A DNA stretch of 64,000 nucleotides from Gammaproteobacteria bacterium (lineage in GTDB: Bacteria; Pseudomonadota; Gammaproteobacteria; Pseudomonadales; JADFDG01), in NCBI GenBank assembly GCA_018262975.1, contig JADFDG010000001.1, positions 1-64,000 of the forward strand. Direction: 5' to 3'. Each line of letters begins with the position of its first letter. Positions within the stretch are counted from its first letter, which is position 1. Positions 8,027-16,563 of the stretch are shown piece by piece. Under the pieces are notes generated by a model. The model had not been told where the DNA came from. It did not search any database and saw nothing but the letters and a program-made list of their open reading frames with translations. The position numbers and the translations under genes were made by a program.

Positions 8027-8737
8027 ATGCCAACCACCGCCCCACAGGCCCCTGTCCTGCACTCCAGCCGCGGCCGCGGTCGGCCGCCAGCTGCCCCCGA
8101 GGCCCATGCCGCCGTCCGCCAGCGCCTGCTCGACGCCACCCGCGCGGTGTTCAGCCGGGTGGGCTACCACGGCCTGAGCGTGGAACTGGTGCTGGCCGAG
8201 GCCAGCCTGTCGCGCCCCACCTTCTACAAGCACTTCCGCAACACCGACGAGGCGGTGGAGGTGGTGATCCAGGGGGTGAACGACGAGTTGATCGCCGCCC
8301 TGCTGGCTTCCGTTGCCGGCCACCGTGAACCGTTCGCGGCCCTGGAGGCCGGGCTGGCCGTGTGGCGCAACTGGGGCAACGCCCTCGGCCCCATGCTGCA
8401 GCCGCTATTTGCCGAACTGCACGACCCGCACTCGCCCGCCTCCCGCCATCGCCGCCGCACGCTGGCCATCCTCGGCGAGCATCTGGTTGCGCTCGTGGAA
8501 GGTCTGGGCCGCGCCCGCCCCACCCGCCTGCAAATCGACGCCCTGCTCAACGGCGTGGAATACCTCGGCTACCGCTTCCACCTGGAAACGCCGCGCGACG
8601 ACGCCAGCTGGAAGCAGACCCGCGACGGCATGCTGCGCCTGGCGCTGGCACTGCTGGGCAGCACCCATGAATGGCAGCACGCGGTCCAACTGGCCAGCGC
8701 GCTGCACATCGACCTTGAACCCTGCGACAGCCACTGA
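8027..8737 (+). CDS. TetR/AcrR family transcriptional regulator
   Basis: The 236-residue protein has a TetR DNA-binding domain at about 28-75, including RLLDATRAVFSRVGYHGLSV and the recognition-helix segment SRPTFYKHF. The remainder is a helical ligand-binding domain without a motif I can assign to a ligand. A basic RGRGRPP segment precedes the HTH. It is the first of three plus-strand genes, with the hypothetical gene and the GMC oxidoreductase following after short gaps, so it probably controls them. Confidence 0.9.
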   Translation: MPTTAPQAPVLHSSRGRGRPPAAPEAHAAVRQRLLDATRAVFSRVGYHGLSVELVLAEASLSRPTFYKHFRNTDEAVEVVIQGVNDELIAALLASVAGHREPFAALEAGLAVWRNWGNALGPMLQPLFAELHDPHSPASRHRRRTLAILGEHLVALVEGLGRARPTRLQIDALLNGVEYLGYRFHLETPRDDASWKQTRDGMLRLALALLGSTHEWQHAVQLASALHIDLEPCDSH

Positions 8738-8763
8738 CCCTGCTACGCACCACGGAGCCCGCC

Positions 8764-9231
8764 ATGACCCACCCGCTCACCCACGCATCGCTCGGCGAGC
8801 TCAGGAAACTGTTCGCCACCCTGCCGGCACCGGCCGCCGGCCAGCGCCGCGGGTTCTTCCGCGCGACCTTCATCGGCCCGGCGTTCATCCGTCTCACCGC
8901 GCGCCCGACCCTGGAGATCACCGGGCTGCCGGGCTGGCAGGGCAAGAAGTTCCTCAACCCGGACGACGCCACCAACATACTCGCCACCGGCAACACCACG
9001 CGCGAGCACCTGGCCATGCGCGTGACGCCGGTAACCTCGTACGCCGATGGCAAGCCGGGCCTGGCCCTCACCTACCCGCCGCAAGGTGGCAAGGCCGCGC
9101 CCGCACCCTGGCGCTGGGTGCGCGACGAGATCCGCCAGCTCGATGAGAACACGATCCTGGCCTTCACTTTCGTGGACCTGCCGCTACTGCGCCACCTGGG
9201 CTTCCCGTTCCTGCTGGTGCGCGAGGGCTGA
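8764..9231 (+). CDS. conserved hypothetical protein next to a GMC oxidoreductase
   Basis: I do not recognise this 155-residue protein. It has no signal peptide or membrane segment. It begins with a short helix, then a mostly beta pattern rich in Thr/Pro/Gly, and ends with a hydrophobic stretch (LPLLRHLGFPFLLVREG). Its ATG at 8764 follows the TetR gene by 26 bases and its stop precedes the GMC oxidoreductase GTG by 3 bases. That close spacing makes it a likely partner or accessory protein of the oxidoreductase. No catalytic motif is visible. Confidence 0.65.
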   Translation: MTHPLTHASLGELRKLFATLPAPAAGQRRGFFRATFIGPAFIRLTARPTLEITGLPGWQGKKFLNPDDATNILATGNTTREHLAMRVTPVTSYADGKPGLALTYPPQGGKAAPAPWRWVRDEIRQLDENTILAFTFVDLPLLRHLGFPFLLVREG

Positions 9232-9234
9232 GCG

Positions 9235-10833
9235 GTGAAAGCGGAAGTTTTCGACACCGACGTGTGCATCGTCGGTTCCGGCTTCGGCGGCAGCGTGAGC
9301 GCGCTGCGGCTGGCCGAAAAAGGCTGGCAGGTGACGGTGCTCGAGCAGGGCCGCCAGCTCACCGACGCGGACATCGAGGCCGCCGGCCGTGACCCGCGCA
9401 AGCTGGCCTGGGCGCCGGCACTGGGCATGACCGGCTTTTTCGCGCAGGACGTATTCCGCCACGTGGGCATCGTGCGCGGCATCGGCGTGGGCGGCGGCTC
9501 GAACGTGTACGCGGCGGTGTTGCTGGAACCCAAGCGAGCCTTCTACGAGGATCCGGCCTGGCGCGCGCTGTCCGCGGACTGGCAGGCCGAGTTGGCGCCG
9601 CACTACGTCACCGCGAAAAAAATGCTCGGCGTGGCGCCCAACCCCTATCACGGCATCCAGGACGACTGGCTGCGCGGCGCGGCCGAACGCATGGGTCCGC
9701 AGGCGGCGGCCAGTTTCGACACGGTGCCGCAGGGCATTTTCTTCGGTGACCCCGGCCGTGCCACGCCGGACCCGTTCTTCGGCGGCGAGGGCCCGGCGCG
9801 CACCGGCTGCAACCAGTGCGGCCGCTGCATCACCGGCTGCGCCTACGGCGCCAAGAACACGCTGGAACGCAATTACCTGTATTTCGCGCGCCAGCGCGGC
9901 GTTTCCGTGCTGGCCGAGCGGCAGGTGACGCACGTGGAGCCGCTGCCCGGTGGCGAGGGCTACCGCGTGCACCTGAAGCATCCCTGGGATGCGTCGGTGA
10001 CGTACGCGCCGCTGCGCGCGCGCAAGGTGATCCTGTCGGCAGGGGCCATCGGCACGCAGGAAATCCTGTTTGCGTCGCGCGACCGTTACCGCACGCTGCC
10101 GAAGCTGCCCGTGTCGCTCGGCGAGCACGTGCGCACCAATTCCGAGGCGATCGTGGCCATCCTGGCCAGGGATCCGGCCGTGGACGTGACGAAAGGCGCC
10201 ACCATCTCCACGCACTTCTACCCGGACGCGAAGACGCACATCACCCAGAACCGTTTCCCGGAAAGCTACACCTTCATGAAGTGGTACATGGGCCCGCTGG
10301 TGGATGGCGCCAACCCGCTGACGCGCGCGTTGCGCACGCTGGCCACGCTGCTGCTGCGACCGGTGACCACCGCGCGCGTGCTGTTCGCGCGCCAGTGGCA
10401 CAAGCGCATCTCGGTGCTCACGGTGATGCAGCAGGCGGACAACGAGATCGCCTTTTCCTACGGGCGCACCCTGCTGCGCGGTTTCCGCCACGGCCTGAAA
10501 TCGCGTGTGAGCAAGGGTGGACGCGCGCCGTCGTACCTGCCGCAGGCCAATGCGGCGGCACGCGCCTTTGCCGAGGCCTCCGATGGCATTGCACTGAACA
10601 CGGTGATGGAGAGCGTGGGCAACCTGTCGGTGACCGCGCACATCCTCGGCGGCGCGGTGATGGCCGCGCGCGCAGAGGACGGCGTGATCGACGTGAACCA
10701 CGAGGTGTTCGGCTACCCCGGGCTGTACGTGGTGGATGGCGCTGCCATTCCGGCCAACGTGGGCGTGAACCCCTCACTGACCATCACGGCGCTGGCGGAG
10801 CGGTTCGGGGCGCGGTTTGTGGAGAAAGGCTGA
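9235..10833 (+). CDS. GMC-family FAD-dependent oxidoreductase with Cys-rich motif
   Basis: The 532-residue enzyme should oxidise an alcohol or sterol-like substrate using FAD. The dinucleotide-binding motif VGSGFGG lies at 13-19. The C-terminal FAD-contact segment GVNPSLTITALAERFG is typical of the cholesterol oxidase-like branch of the GMC family. A cluster CNQCGRCITGC (Cys192, 195, 198, 202) resembles an iron-sulfur ligand set, which classical GMC oxidases lack but some cholesterol-oxidase-like dehydrogenases carry. GTG at 9235 starts directly at the FAD domain. The gene is 3 bases after the hypothetical gene and downstream of TetR. The substrate is unknown. Confidence 0.85.
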   Translation: MKAEVFDTDVCIVGSGFGGSVSALRLAEKGWQVTVLEQGRQLTDADIEAAGRDPRKLAWAPALGMTGFFAQDVFRHVGIVRGIGVGGGSNVYAAVLLEPKRAFYEDPAWRALSADWQAELAPHYVTAKKMLGVAPNPYHGIQDDWLRGAAERMGPQAAASFDTVPQGIFFGDPGRATPDPFFGGEGPARTGCNQCGRCITGCAYGAKNTLERNYLYFARQRGVSVLAERQVTHVEPLPGGEGYRVHLKHPWDASVTYAPLRARKVILSAGAIGTQEILFASRDRYRTLPKLPVSLGEHVRTNSEAIVAILARDPAVDVTKGATISTHFYPDAKTHITQNRFPESYTFMKWYMGPLVDGANPLTRALRTLATLLLRPVTTARVLFARQWHKRISVLTVMQQADNEIAFSYGRTLLRGFRHGLKSRVSKGGRAPSYLPQANAAARAFAEASDGIALNTVMESVGNLSVTAHILGGAVMAARAEDGVIDVNHEVFGYPGLYVVDGAAIPANVGVNPSLTITALAERFGARFVEKG

Positions 10834-10838
10834 CGGGT

Positions 10839-11204
10839 TCAGCTCGACCGACCGATCACGCCCAGGTGGGTGTGGCGGAAACCCTGCGCGTGCTTGAGTC
10901 CATAGCCCAACGCGCGGTCAAAGCCGATGTGCGCCAGCCAGATGAGTCCGGCGGCGGGTGACAGGTCCGTCAATGTGCCGGCAAAGCACGCTGCCAGGGC
11001 GCCGACCGTGGAATGCGTGCTGTTGTACGCCAGTGCGCCCGCGCGCGGGCCCCACACGTACGCAAACAGCGCCACGTCCGGCAACAGGAAGCACCACGCG
11101 AACGTCGACCAGTCGAGTTGCAGGTACGCGTACAACGCCACCGACGCCAGCAACAAGGCGAATCCCTCCAGGCGCAGCAGCGCCGTGACAGCAGGCGTAT
11201 TCAT
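10839..11204 (-). CDS. DUF4260 family membrane protein
   Basis: This 121-residue protein has about four hydrophobic segments. It carries the conserved ending of the DUF4260 family: LIWLAHIGFDRALGYGLKHAQGF followed by THLG (seen at about 87-115). The function of the family is unknown. Its ATG overlaps the stop of the DMT exporter gene by 4 bases, so the two form a small operon under the LysR-side promoter. It ends 5 bases from the convergent GMC oxidoreductase gene. Confidence 0.85.
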   Translation of the reverse strand: MNTPAVTALLRLEGFALLLASVALYAYLQLDWSTFAWCFLLPDVALFAYVWGPRAGALAYNSTHSTVGALAACFAGTLTDLSPAAGLIWLAHIGFDRALGYGLKHAQGFRHTHLGVIGRSS

Positions 11205-12112
11205 GGGCGGTTACCTCCGTTGATCGCGGTGACTGGCCGGTTTACCAGGCTGTTCAGGGCCAGCGCCAGCAGGAACAGCAGGCTGCCCGCCCATTGCAGC
11301 GGCCCAGGGTGCTCGCCAAGCAATAGCCACGCCAGTGCAATGCCCACCACCGGCACCAGCAGCGAGTAAGGGGCCACGACCGCCGGCCCGTGATGGCGCA
11401 GCAACTGGTTCCAGGCCAGTGCGCCGAAAAGTTGTGCGACCAGTGCCTGGTACAGCAGCAACGCGGCGATCGACGGCAACGCCTGCGCGCCCGGCCAGTG
11501 CAGCGCGGCGAGATCGCCGTTGGCGACGCTAAGCAGCAGCAGGCCGAATGCCGCCGGCACCGAGATCCACGCCACGAAAGCCACCGAGTCGATGCGCACG
11601 CCGCGTTCGGCGAACGTGCGCGCATACAGGTTGCCCGCCGCCCAGCCGGCGGCGCCGGCCAGTCCTGCCGCAAGTGCCAGCGGCGGTATCGGCACCACCT
11701 GGTCCAGCGCCAGCAAGGTGATGCCACCTGCCGCGAGCACGATCACCGCGGCATGCAACCATCGCAGGCGCAAGTGCCCGGCCATGGCGAGGAACAGCAA
11801 CGTGAAAATGGCCTGGCTCTGCGCAACGACCGAGGTCAGCCCGGTAGGCATGCCCATGGCCATCGCCACGAACAGGCAACCGAACTGCAGCACGCCCCAC
11901 AGCAAGCCGTAAACGAGCAGGTCGCGCCAGGGCAACGGCGGGCGCGGCAAGGCCAGGGCGAGCAACGCCACCAGCCCGAAGCGCAGGGCCGCGAGCAGCA
12001 GCGGGGGCAGGTCGGCCAGCCCGAGACGGATCACCACGAAATTACCACCCCAGGCGCACACACAGGCCAGGGCCAGCAGCAGGTGACGCGGGGGTAGATG
12101 CGTGCGATGCAT
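11201..12112 (-). CDS. EamA/DMT-superfamily transporter
   Basis: The 303-residue protein has ten predicted membrane helices in two five-helix halves, the EamA repeat arrangement. The first helix carries CAWGGNFVVIRLGL, typical of drug/metabolite exporters. Substrates in this family include amino acids, aromatic compounds and metabolites; none can be assigned here. ATG at 12112 was chosen because longer readings run antisense to the LysR gene. It is divergent from that LysR gene with 78 bases between them, so it is the probable target of that regulator. Confidence 0.9.
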   Translation of the reverse strand: MHRTHLPPRHLLLALACVCAWGGNFVVIRLGLADLPPLLLAALRFGLVALLALALPRPPLPWRDLLVYGLLWGVLQFGCLFVAMAMGMPTGLTSVVAQSQAIFTLLFLAMAGHLRLRWLHAAVIVLAAGGITLLALDQVVPIPPLALAAGLAGAAGWAAGNLYARTFAERGVRIDSVAFVAWISVPAAFGLLLLSVANGDLAALHWPGAQALPSIAALLLYQALVAQLFGALAWNQLLRHHGPAVVAPYSLLVPVVGIALAWLLLGEHPGPLQWAGSLLFLLALALNSLVNRPVTAINGGNRP

Positions 12113-12168
12113 GCGGCCTCCGGACCGAACGGGAGCCCGATCCTCACCCATGCATTTAGCTAATGGAA

Positions 12169-12183
12169 ATGATCGTTTATCAT
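12169..12183. promoter_or_regulatory. LysR-type operator candidate (ATGAT-N5-ATCAT)
   Basis: A perfect 5-bp inverted repeat ATGAT/ATCAT with a 5-base spacer fits the T-N11-A rule for LysR-type sites. It lies 8 bases before the LysR ATG and 57 bases from the exporter ATG, in the divergent intergenic region. That position would suit autorepression plus activation of the exporter. Confidence 0.5.
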
Positions 12184-12190
12184 CATACCC

Positions 12191-13108
12191 ATGCACCATA
12201 CTAATGACCTGCGTGGCATCGACCTGAACCTGCTGGTGGTACTCGATGCATTGCTCGCCGAGCGCCATGTGTCGCGTGCCGCCGAACGCCTGGCAATGAC
12301 CCAGCCGGCGGTCAGCCATGCCCTTGCGCGCCTGCGCGAGTTGCTCGACGACCCGCTGCTGGTTCGCCAGGGCAACGCCATGCTGCCCACCGCGCGCGCC
12401 CAGGCACTCGCTGGGCCGCTGGCCGACGTGCTGGGCCAGGTGCGCGACCTGGTGCTCCCCGGCGGTTTCGACCCGGCGCACAGCCAGCGGCGCTTCCGTG
12501 TCGGCGCGTCTGACTACGGCTCGGCAGTGGTGTTGCCGGGCGTACTGCGCTGCTTGCGCAGTACGGCTCCCGGCATGACGCTGGAGGTCATGCACTACCC
12601 GCGCCTGGAGATCCTGCGGCGCGTCGGTGACGGCACGCTCGATGCCGGCATGGTGGTCGCACCGATGTTGCCCGAAGACCTGCAGGGCGAATTGCTGCTG
12701 CGCGAACATTTCGTGTGCGTGACGGACCGGGCCAACGTCGATGATGCGGGCACCTGTGACCTGGAGCGTTACCTTGCCGCGCCGCACCTGCACATATCCA
12801 TCCAGGGGATGCACCACAGCCACGTCGATGAAGCACTGCGCGCGCAGGGCCTGTCGCGGCGCATCGTGGCCATCGCGCCACACTTCATGGTGGCCACCTC
12901 GTTGCTGCCGGGGACCGACCTCGTGCTCACTGTCGCCGCGCGAGCGGTGAACGCGGACCGTCTGGATCCACGCCTGGCCTGCTTCGCACCGCCCCTGGCG
13001 GTGCCGTCATTCGACGTGATGCTCGTGTCGCGCCGCGACAGCAACAACGACCCGGCGCTGGCGTGGTTGCGGAAGGTCTGCCGCGATGCGGTCATGCCCG
13101 GCGCGTAG
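12191..13108 (+). CDS. LysR-family transcriptional regulator
   Basis: The 305-residue protein has the LysR winged helix in its first 65 residues (DLNLLVVLDALLAERHVSRAA, then MTQPAVSHALARLRELLDDPLLVR). An effector-binding periplasmic-binding-protein-like domain follows from about 95. The N-terminal pattern resembles the NodD/LeuO branch. It diverges from the exporter-DUF4260 operon and has a palindromic site just before its start, so it probably controls that operon. The ligand is unknown. Confidence 0.92.
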   Translation: MHHTNDLRGIDLNLLVVLDALLAERHVSRAAERLAMTQPAVSHALARLRELLDDPLLVRQGNAMLPTARAQALAGPLADVLGQVRDLVLPGGFDPAHSQRRFRVGASDYGSAVVLPGVLRCLRSTAPGMTLEVMHYPRLEILRRVGDGTLDAGMVVAPMLPEDLQGELLLREHFVCVTDRANVDDAGTCDLERYLAAPHLHISIQGMHHSHVDEALRAQGLSRRIVAIAPHFMVATSLLPGTDLVLTVAARAVNADRLDPRLACFAPPLAVPSFDVMLVSRRDSNNDPALAWLRKVCRDAVMPGA

Positions 13109-13126
13109 GCCGGGGAAATCGATGAA

Positions 13127-14314
13127 TCAAGCGGCAGCGCCCTTCTCCGCGAGCCCGTACTTCTTCATCAACCGCGCCCGCTTGGCCGGCTCGAAGTTGA
13201 TGCGCGACACGTCGCCGCCCACCGCGGCGATCAGCCGGCGATCCATCAGGCGGAACCACACCGGCGGCACGTAGGCGGCCACGAAGCAACCGAAGTAGCC
13301 CGACGGCAGCGTGGGCAGCTCCGGGAAATCGCGCAGCGACTGGTAGCTGCGCGTGGGATGCGCGTGGTGGTCGCTGTGGCGCTGCAGGTGGAACAGCGCG
13401 AGGTTGGAGGCGATGTGGTTGCTGTTCCAGGAATGATGCGGCTGGCACTGTTCATAGCGACCGTTGTCGAGCTTGCGGCGCACCAGGCCGTAGTGCTCGA
13501 TGTAATTGGCACTGGTGAGCTGGAACGCGCCCCAGAATGCCACCACCAGCAGCACCGGGATCATCGGCGCACCGTAGAGTGCGATCAGCGTCGCGTACAG
13601 CGCCAGCGTGACCAGGCCCGCCTGCACGATCTCGTTGTCGAGGCTCCAGTCGGACTTGCCGAGGCGGTCCATGCGCTCGCACTCGAGGTCCCAGGCGCGG
13701 AAGAACGCGCCCGGCAGTTCGCGGAACATGAAGCGCCAGATGGTCTCGCCCATGCGCGAGGACGCCGGGTCTTCCGGCGTGGCCACCCAGCGGTGGTGGC
13801 CGCGGTTGTGCTCGACGCTGAAGTGCCCGTAACCGCCGAGCGCCAGCGTGGCGAGCGCGAGCTTGCGATCGATCCAGGATTTCTTGTGGCCCATTTCATG
13901 GCCGAGGTTCAGGCCGAAGCCGAGGATGTTGCCGGTGCCGATCGCCACCGCCAGCCAGTGGTACCAGGGCAGCGCTTCGGTCACCAGGAACGTCACGTTG
14001 AACAGGAAGCCGAACCACAGCAGCGGCACCACGATCCACGTGATGTAGCGGTAGTAGTTGTCTGCTTCCAGCGCCGGCACCGCCGATTCCGGCGGATTGC
14101 TGCGGTCCTCGCCGAACAGCCAGTCCAGCAGCGGCATGCCCACGTAGAAGAACGCGAGGAAGGCCCACAGCCAGAACGCCTGGCCGGTCTGCAGGTACAG
14201 GAACGGGCCGGCCGGCGCCGCCAGCGGCGCGATCACGGACAGCAACCAGGCGTAGCGCTTGCGATCGACGTAGGGCTCGGCGCCGGTGGTGCCGGCCGGG
14301 GTGGCAACGGTCAT
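13127..14314 (-). CDS. alkB: AlkB-type alkane 1-monooxygenase
   Basis: AlkB is an integral-membrane di-iron enzyme that hydroxylates n-alkanes at C1, using electrons from rubredoxin. All signatures are present: HEMGHK near 137, HNRGHH near 168, the family-specific NYIEHYGL near 270 and HSDHHAHP near 310. Several hydrophobic helices precede the His boxes. ATG at 14314 is preceded by GGAGGA at good spacing. The 395-residue length is normal. No rubredoxin gene is adjacent. An AraC-type regulator is encoded divergently 178 bases away, the common arrangement for alkB control. Confidence 0.95.
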   Translation of the reverse strand: MTVATPAGTTGAEPYVDRKRYAWLLSVIAPLAAPAGPFLYLQTGQAFWLWAFLAFFYVGMPLLDWLFGEDRSNPPESAVPALEADNYYRYITWIVVPLLWFGFLFNVTFLVTEALPWYHWLAVAIGTGNILGFGLNLGHEMGHKKSWIDRKLALATLALGGYGHFSVEHNRGHHRWVATPEDPASSRMGETIWRFMFRELPGAFFRAWDLECERMDRLGKSDWSLDNEIVQAGLVTLALYATLIALYGAPMIPVLLVVAFWGAFQLTSANYIEHYGLVRRKLDNGRYEQCQPHHSWNSNHIASNLALFHLQRHSDHHAHPTRSYQSLRDFPELPTLPSGYFGCFVAAYVPPVWFRLMDRRLIAAVGGDVSRINFEPAKRARLMKKYGLAEKGAAA

Positions 14315-14344
14315 GGGAAATCCTCCGCACGCAGTCATTATTCT

Positions 14345-14370
14345 TGTAGGGAGGGGGCCACGCCCCCGAC
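14345..14370. repeat. 26-bp GC-rich palindromic repeat, copy 1
   Basis: The unit reads TGTAGGGAGGGGGCCACGCC then CCCGAC. Its core, GGGGGC-CAC-GCCCCC, is a stem with a 3-base loop. A second copy at 41644-41669 differs at two positions, and a half copy lies at 49958-49970. It sits between alkB and its AraC regulator. It resembles a REP-type dispersed repeat. Confidence 0.7.
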
Positions 14371-14492
14371 TTCTAGCCATCCGCCTCCAGGGCTGATGCA
14401 AGATTGGCCCTCCCGGGGATGGCCGGTAAGCGCAACCACTGGCAATATTTCGTCATAAAGTGACAGCCGTATTGGTTGAAGGCCCTGCCCAG

Positions 14493-15518
14493 ATGACGAA
14501 ATCCCCTGAAAGCTGGCTGCAGCCCGTCATCCACCCGGTCTATGCCCGGCTGCTGGCCGTGGAACTGGGCAACCGCGGCTTCACCCCGGAGCAGGTGTTC
14601 GCCGGCACCCGCCTCGACGCCGCCACGCTGGCCACCGACAACCGCTTCCTCGGCTTCGAGCAACTGCGTCGCTTCGTGCTGCACGCGATGGCGCTGAGCG
14701 ACTGCCCGTGGATCGGCATTGATGTGGGCAGTCGCGCGCAATTGTCGCTGCACGGCGCGGTGGGGCAGGCGGTGTCGGCCAGCCGCGACGTGGCGCAGGC
14801 GATGATGCTGGTGCAACGCTACATGCCGCTGCGCCAGCGGCTGGTGGGCGTGCGCCTGGAGTCGGACGGCGACGACGTGCTCATCATCGCCGACGAGCTC
14901 CTGATGACCGACGACGTGCGCGAGTGCCTGCTCGGCTACCTCACCGCCACGCTGCTGCGCCTGCTGGAAGCGGTGACCGGCCTCGGCATCCACCACGACC
15001 TGCACATCGAATGGCCGTTCCCGGAGCCGCCGTGGGCCGACCAGTACCAGCGGCTGGCCGCGCACAACAGTTTCGGGCACGCGCGCCTGCGCGGCCGCTT
15101 GCCGCGCGCGCTGCTCACGCGCCGCAGCCTGGCGGTGGACACCGATGCGCTGCGCCTGGCCGAGCGCGAATGCGAGCGGCAACTGGCGCTGCAGCAGGCC
15201 GGCGGCACGCTGTCGCAGCGCGTGCAGCAGCAACTGGCCGCCTGCGATGGCCACTATCCGACACTGGAAGACATGGCGGTGTCCGTGCACCTGTCGCCGC
15301 GCACATTGATCCGCCGGCTGAAAGCCGAGGGCACTACCTACCAGCAACTGCTGGACACCGTGCGCGAGGAACTGGCCTGCTGGCTGCTGCGGCAGACGTC
15401 CGACAGCGTCGAGCGCATCGCCATCCGCCTCGGCTACGAGAATCCCTCGAACTTCAGCCGCACGTTCCGGCGCTGGACGGGCATGACACCGCGCACGTTC
15501 CGCGAGTCGGGGCGCTGA
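14493..15518 (+). CDS. AraC-family regulator, probable alkane-response activator
   Basis: The 341-residue protein has an N-terminal arabinose-binding-type (PF12625-like) ligand domain and a C-terminal AraC double HTH. The latter includes LSPRTLIRRLKAEGTTYQQLL and RLGYENPSNFSRTFRRWTG (about 265-330). This architecture is common in regulators beside alkane hydroxylase genes. It diverges from alkB, so a role in sensing alkane or a product is inferred. ATG at 14493 has GAAGG 10 bases upstream; a GTG at 14460 would add 11 residues. Confidence 0.85.
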   Translation: MTKSPESWLQPVIHPVYARLLAVELGNRGFTPEQVFAGTRLDAATLATDNRFLGFEQLRRFVLHAMALSDCPWIGIDVGSRAQLSLHGAVGQAVSASRDVAQAMMLVQRYMPLRQRLVGVRLESDGDDVLIIADELLMTDDVRECLLGYLTATLLRLLEAVTGLGIHHDLHIEWPFPEPPWADQYQRLAAHNSFGHARLRGRLPRALLTRRSLAVDTDALRLAERECERQLALQQAGGTLSQRVQQQLAACDGHYPTLEDMAVSVHLSPRTLIRRLKAEGTTYQQLLDTVREELACWLLRQTSDSVERIAIRLGYENPSNFSRTFRRWTGMTPRTFRESGR

Positions 15519-15553
15519 CGTATTTCGCCAGTCACTTGCCGTGCGCCACGCTT

Positions 15554-15573
15554 GCTTGCGGCGCGCCGCAAGC
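15554..15573. repeat. 20-bp perfect palindrome
   Basis: GCTTGCGGCGCGCCGCAAGC is a perfect inverted repeat in the gap between the AraC gene and the downstream hydrolase. It has no T-run and could be a hairpin in the transcript or a protein site. Function unknown. Confidence 0.6.
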
Positions 15574-15612
15574 GCAGCCTGCTGTCTGCACACCGTTTCC
15601 GGAGAGCAATGC

Positions 15613-16536
15613 ATGGCTACCCTGCCCCGCCCGCAGACCACCGCCCGCCAGGACATCGAGTTCAGCAGCCACGGCACCACCTGCCGTGGCTGGCTCACCT
15701 ACCCGACCGCCGCCGCGCACCGCCCCGTGCCGCTGGTACTGATGGCGCATGGCTTCGGCGGCACGCGCGACATGCACCTCGAGCAGTACGCGCAACGCTT
15801 CAATGCCGCCTGCCTCGCCACGCTGATCTTCGACTACCGCCGCTGGGGCGCGAGCGACGGGCAACCGCGCAATCGCCTGGACCCGGACGCCGAGGTTGCC
15901 GACTGGCACGCGGCGCTGGCGTTCGTGCGCGCGTTGCCGGGCATCGATGCATCGCGCATCGCGCTGTGGGGCACCTCGTTTGCCGGCGGCCTGGTGGTAA
16001 CGGTGGCGGCACAGGACGGCCACGTGGCCGCCACCGTCAGCCAGTGTCCGCTGCTGGATGGCCGCGCCGCCGCACTGGAGGTGGCCCGTTACGCCGGGGC
16101 GCTGGCGCTGTTGCGCGTGAGTGCGCACGGCCTGCTGGACGCCGCGCGCTCGGCCTTCGGTGGCGCACCGCACTACGTACCGATCGTGGCGAAACCCGGC
16201 GACGTCGGCGCGATGACCAGCGCCGATGCCTGGGACGGCTACCTGCGCTTGACCATCCCGGGCTTCCGCAACGAGGTCACGGCGCGCACCGCGCTGCAGG
16301 TGCCGCTGTTCCGCCCGATCAGGGATGCCGCGCGCGTGAAGTGCCCGGCGCTGCTGCAGATCTGCGAGCAGGATTCGGTGGCGCCGGTGTCAGCGGTGGA
16401 AAAGGCCGCGGCCAAAATGCCGAAGGCGGAAGTGGTGCGCTACCCGCTGGGCCATTTCGACGTGTATTTCGATGCGCCGTTCGAGCGCAGCGTGGGTGAC
16501 CAGCTGGCGTTCCTGGTGAAGCACCTGCGGCCTTGA
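15613..16536 (+). CDS. alpha/beta hydrolase
   Basis: The 307-residue protein shows an oxyanion segment (LMAHGFGGTRDMHL), nucleophile motif GTSFAGG with Ser122, then EQDSVAP (acid) and GHFDVYF (His). This is a complete triad of the alpha/beta hydrolase fold resembling dienelactone hydrolase-like and acetyl xylan esterase-like enzymes. ATG at 15613 is preceded by GGAGAG. It is downstream of the AraC gene on the same strand and may share its transcript. The natural substrate is not deducible. Confidence 0.88.
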   Translation: MATLPRPQTTARQDIEFSSHGTTCRGWLTYPTAAAHRPVPLVLMAHGFGGTRDMHLEQYAQRFNAACLATLIFDYRRWGASDGQPRNRLDPDAEVADWHAALAFVRALPGIDASRIALWGTSFAGGLVVTVAAQDGHVAATVSQCPLLDGRAAALEVARYAGALALLRVSAHGLLDAARSAFGGAPHYVPIVAKPGDVGAMTSADAWDGYLRLTIPGFRNEVTARTALQVPLFRPIRDAARVKCPALLQICEQDSVAPVSAVEKAAAKMPKAEVVRYPLGHFDVYFDAPFERSVGDQLAFLVKHLRP

Positions 16537-16563
16537 GGCGCAGGCACGACGGACAGGCCGCGG

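Noticed and set aside
9184-10701. A 505-codon frame antisense to the GMC oxidoreductase
   Set aside because: His/Arg/Gln-rich shadow frame without motifs; the GMC gene on the other strand is intact.
15554-15573. 20-bp palindrome as a terminator for the AraC gene
   Set aside because: It lacks a T-run and the next gene continues on the same strand, so it was listed only as a palindrome.
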